A DNA stretch of 64,000 nt from Ensifer canadensis (GTDB lineage Bacteria > Pseudomonadota > Alphaproteobacteria > Rhizobiales > Rhizobiaceae), in assembly GCF_017488845.2 (NCBI RefSeq), contig NZ_CP083370.1, positions 1,364,001 through 1,428,000 of the forward strand, written 5' to 3'. Positions 63,610-64,000 of this stretch are shown here, in pieces; positions within the stretch are counted from its first letter, which is position 1; each line of letters starts with the position of its first letter. The notes beneath the pieces were generated by a model. That model was not told the origin of the DNA and ran no database searches. It worked only from the letters and a program-made list of their open reading frames with translations. A program made the translations under genes and the position numbers.

Positions 63610-63852
63610 TCAGTTGCCGTTGTAAAAAGACTTACCGTTACTCGATGCAGCCCCACGTTTATCCTGTGCCTTTTTTTCCGAGGCTGGAGGTCCATCACGA
63701 CTTATAGCGTTCATGCGATTCCGGCCATAGGCCAGTTCAAGACCGATGTGGGTCTTGACGGCTGTCTGCTTTTCGACAGGCGCGGACGACACAGCGGCGA
63801 AGGCCGAGCCGGCAAACGCGAGCGATGCCACTGCGGCAATGATGATCTTCAT
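63610..63852 (-). CDS. Small secreted protein, 80 aa
   Basis: I start at ATG 63852, with GGAGACT eight bases upstream. The first eight codons of the longer frame are excluded. A signal peptide (MKIIIAAVASLAFAGSAFAAV, cleavage expected near residue 19) precedes a hydrophilic mature part of about 60 residues with no recognised family. It is minus-strand and lies alone between tRNA-Leu and a short plus-strand frame. A weak hairpin (AGGGCG with CGCCCT, 63580-63599) lies just past its stop. Confidence 0.6.
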   Translation of the reverse strand: MKIIIAAVASLAFAGSAFAAVSSAPVEKQTAVKTHIGLELAYGRNRMNAISRDGPPASEKKAQDKRGAASSNGKSFYNGN

Positions 63853-63864
63853 TGATAGTCTCCA

Positions 63865-63999
63865 ATGAAAGAACACAAGGGGCGAAACGCCTTCGATTGG
63901 CGGCTTTTCCTTGGGTTCGGTTGGTTATTGATCGGCATTTTCGCCGATCGGCTAAATCTCTTCCTTCCGCGCGACAGGCATCTGCCGTTCGGTTCTTGA
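63865..63999 (+). CDS. Possible small membrane protein, 44 aa
   Basis: A complete frame runs from ATG 63865 to TGA 63997-63999. The product has one hydrophobic segment (WRLFLGFGWLLIGIFADRLN, about 12-31) flanked by charged residues. There is no ribosome site, and the frame overlaps the expected promoter of the divergent secreted gene, so it may be spurious. Confidence 0.25.
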   Translation: MKEHKGRNAFDWRLFLGFGWLLIGIFADRLNLFLPRDRHLPFGS

Positions 64000-64000
64000 A

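Overview
The window looks like a stretch of a Rhizobiaceae (alphaproteobacterial) chromosome with a prophage at its left end. The host assignment rests on a phosphatidylcholine synthase of the rhizobial Pcs type, an IalB-family protein, a glnB-glnA pair behind a sigma-54 promoter, the high GC content, and dispersed palindromic repeats of a kind I recall from rhizobia. The species cannot be named from sequence reading alone.

Region 1 (1 to about 15,486) is a prophage or phage-derived element whose left end lies outside the window. It abuts the 3' end of a tRNA-Pro gene (15486-15562, minus strand). A tyrosine recombinase sits next to that tRNA. Reading leftwards on the minus strand there follows one tightly overlapping operon: portal, an unknown protein, a GTA-gp10-like tail chaperone, a fused prohead protease and major capsid protein, a second chaperone-like protein, an HNH endonuclease, a putative DNA-binding protein, head-tail connector, HK97-gp10, DUF3168 protein, head-tail adaptor, small and large terminase, and a tape measure protein with a lysozyme-like insert. 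The order is permuted relative to ordinary HK97-like phages. No major tail protein, tail tip, lysis, repressor or replication gene is recognisable in the window. Left of the tape measure are small unknown genes and a 589-base region that holds a large symmetrical repeat array with an AT-rich centre.

Region 2 (15.5 to 32 kb) holds a membrane diguanylate cyclase, a GlxA-type AraC regulator, a glycine-zipper lipoprotein, tRNA-Lys, a CcdA-like protein, an AEC transporter, a UbiH-family hydroxylase, pcs, a quinone oxidoreductase, a complete BMP-type ABC importer (ATPase, two permeases, binding protein), a FadR-type GntR regulator and a CBS-domain HlyC/CorC protein.

Region 3 (32 to 46.2 kb) contains a minus-strand cluster ppiD-trpD-trpC-moaC-moeA, a Na/Pi-cotransporter-like protein, a large membrane protein, and a plus-strand set glmU, glmS, GNAT acetyltransferase and DUF502 protein. 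Region 4 (46.2 to 64 kb) contains recG, sdhE, mfd, a DsbA-family oxidoreductase, a peptide-type solute-binding protein, an IalB-family protein, hspQ, glnA and glnB, nnr, gpt, a CinA-type domain protein, wrbA, several small unknown genes and tRNA-Leu. These are mostly housekeeping genes for nitrogen assimilation, cell-wall precursors, DNA repair and cofactor repair.

The most unusual material is in the prophage: its gene order and incomplete tail set, and the 2112-2256 repeat structure. The chromosomal part is ordinary, apart from a 100-base dispersed repeat present in two inverted copies and a terminator-like hairpin that points away from any annotated gene.
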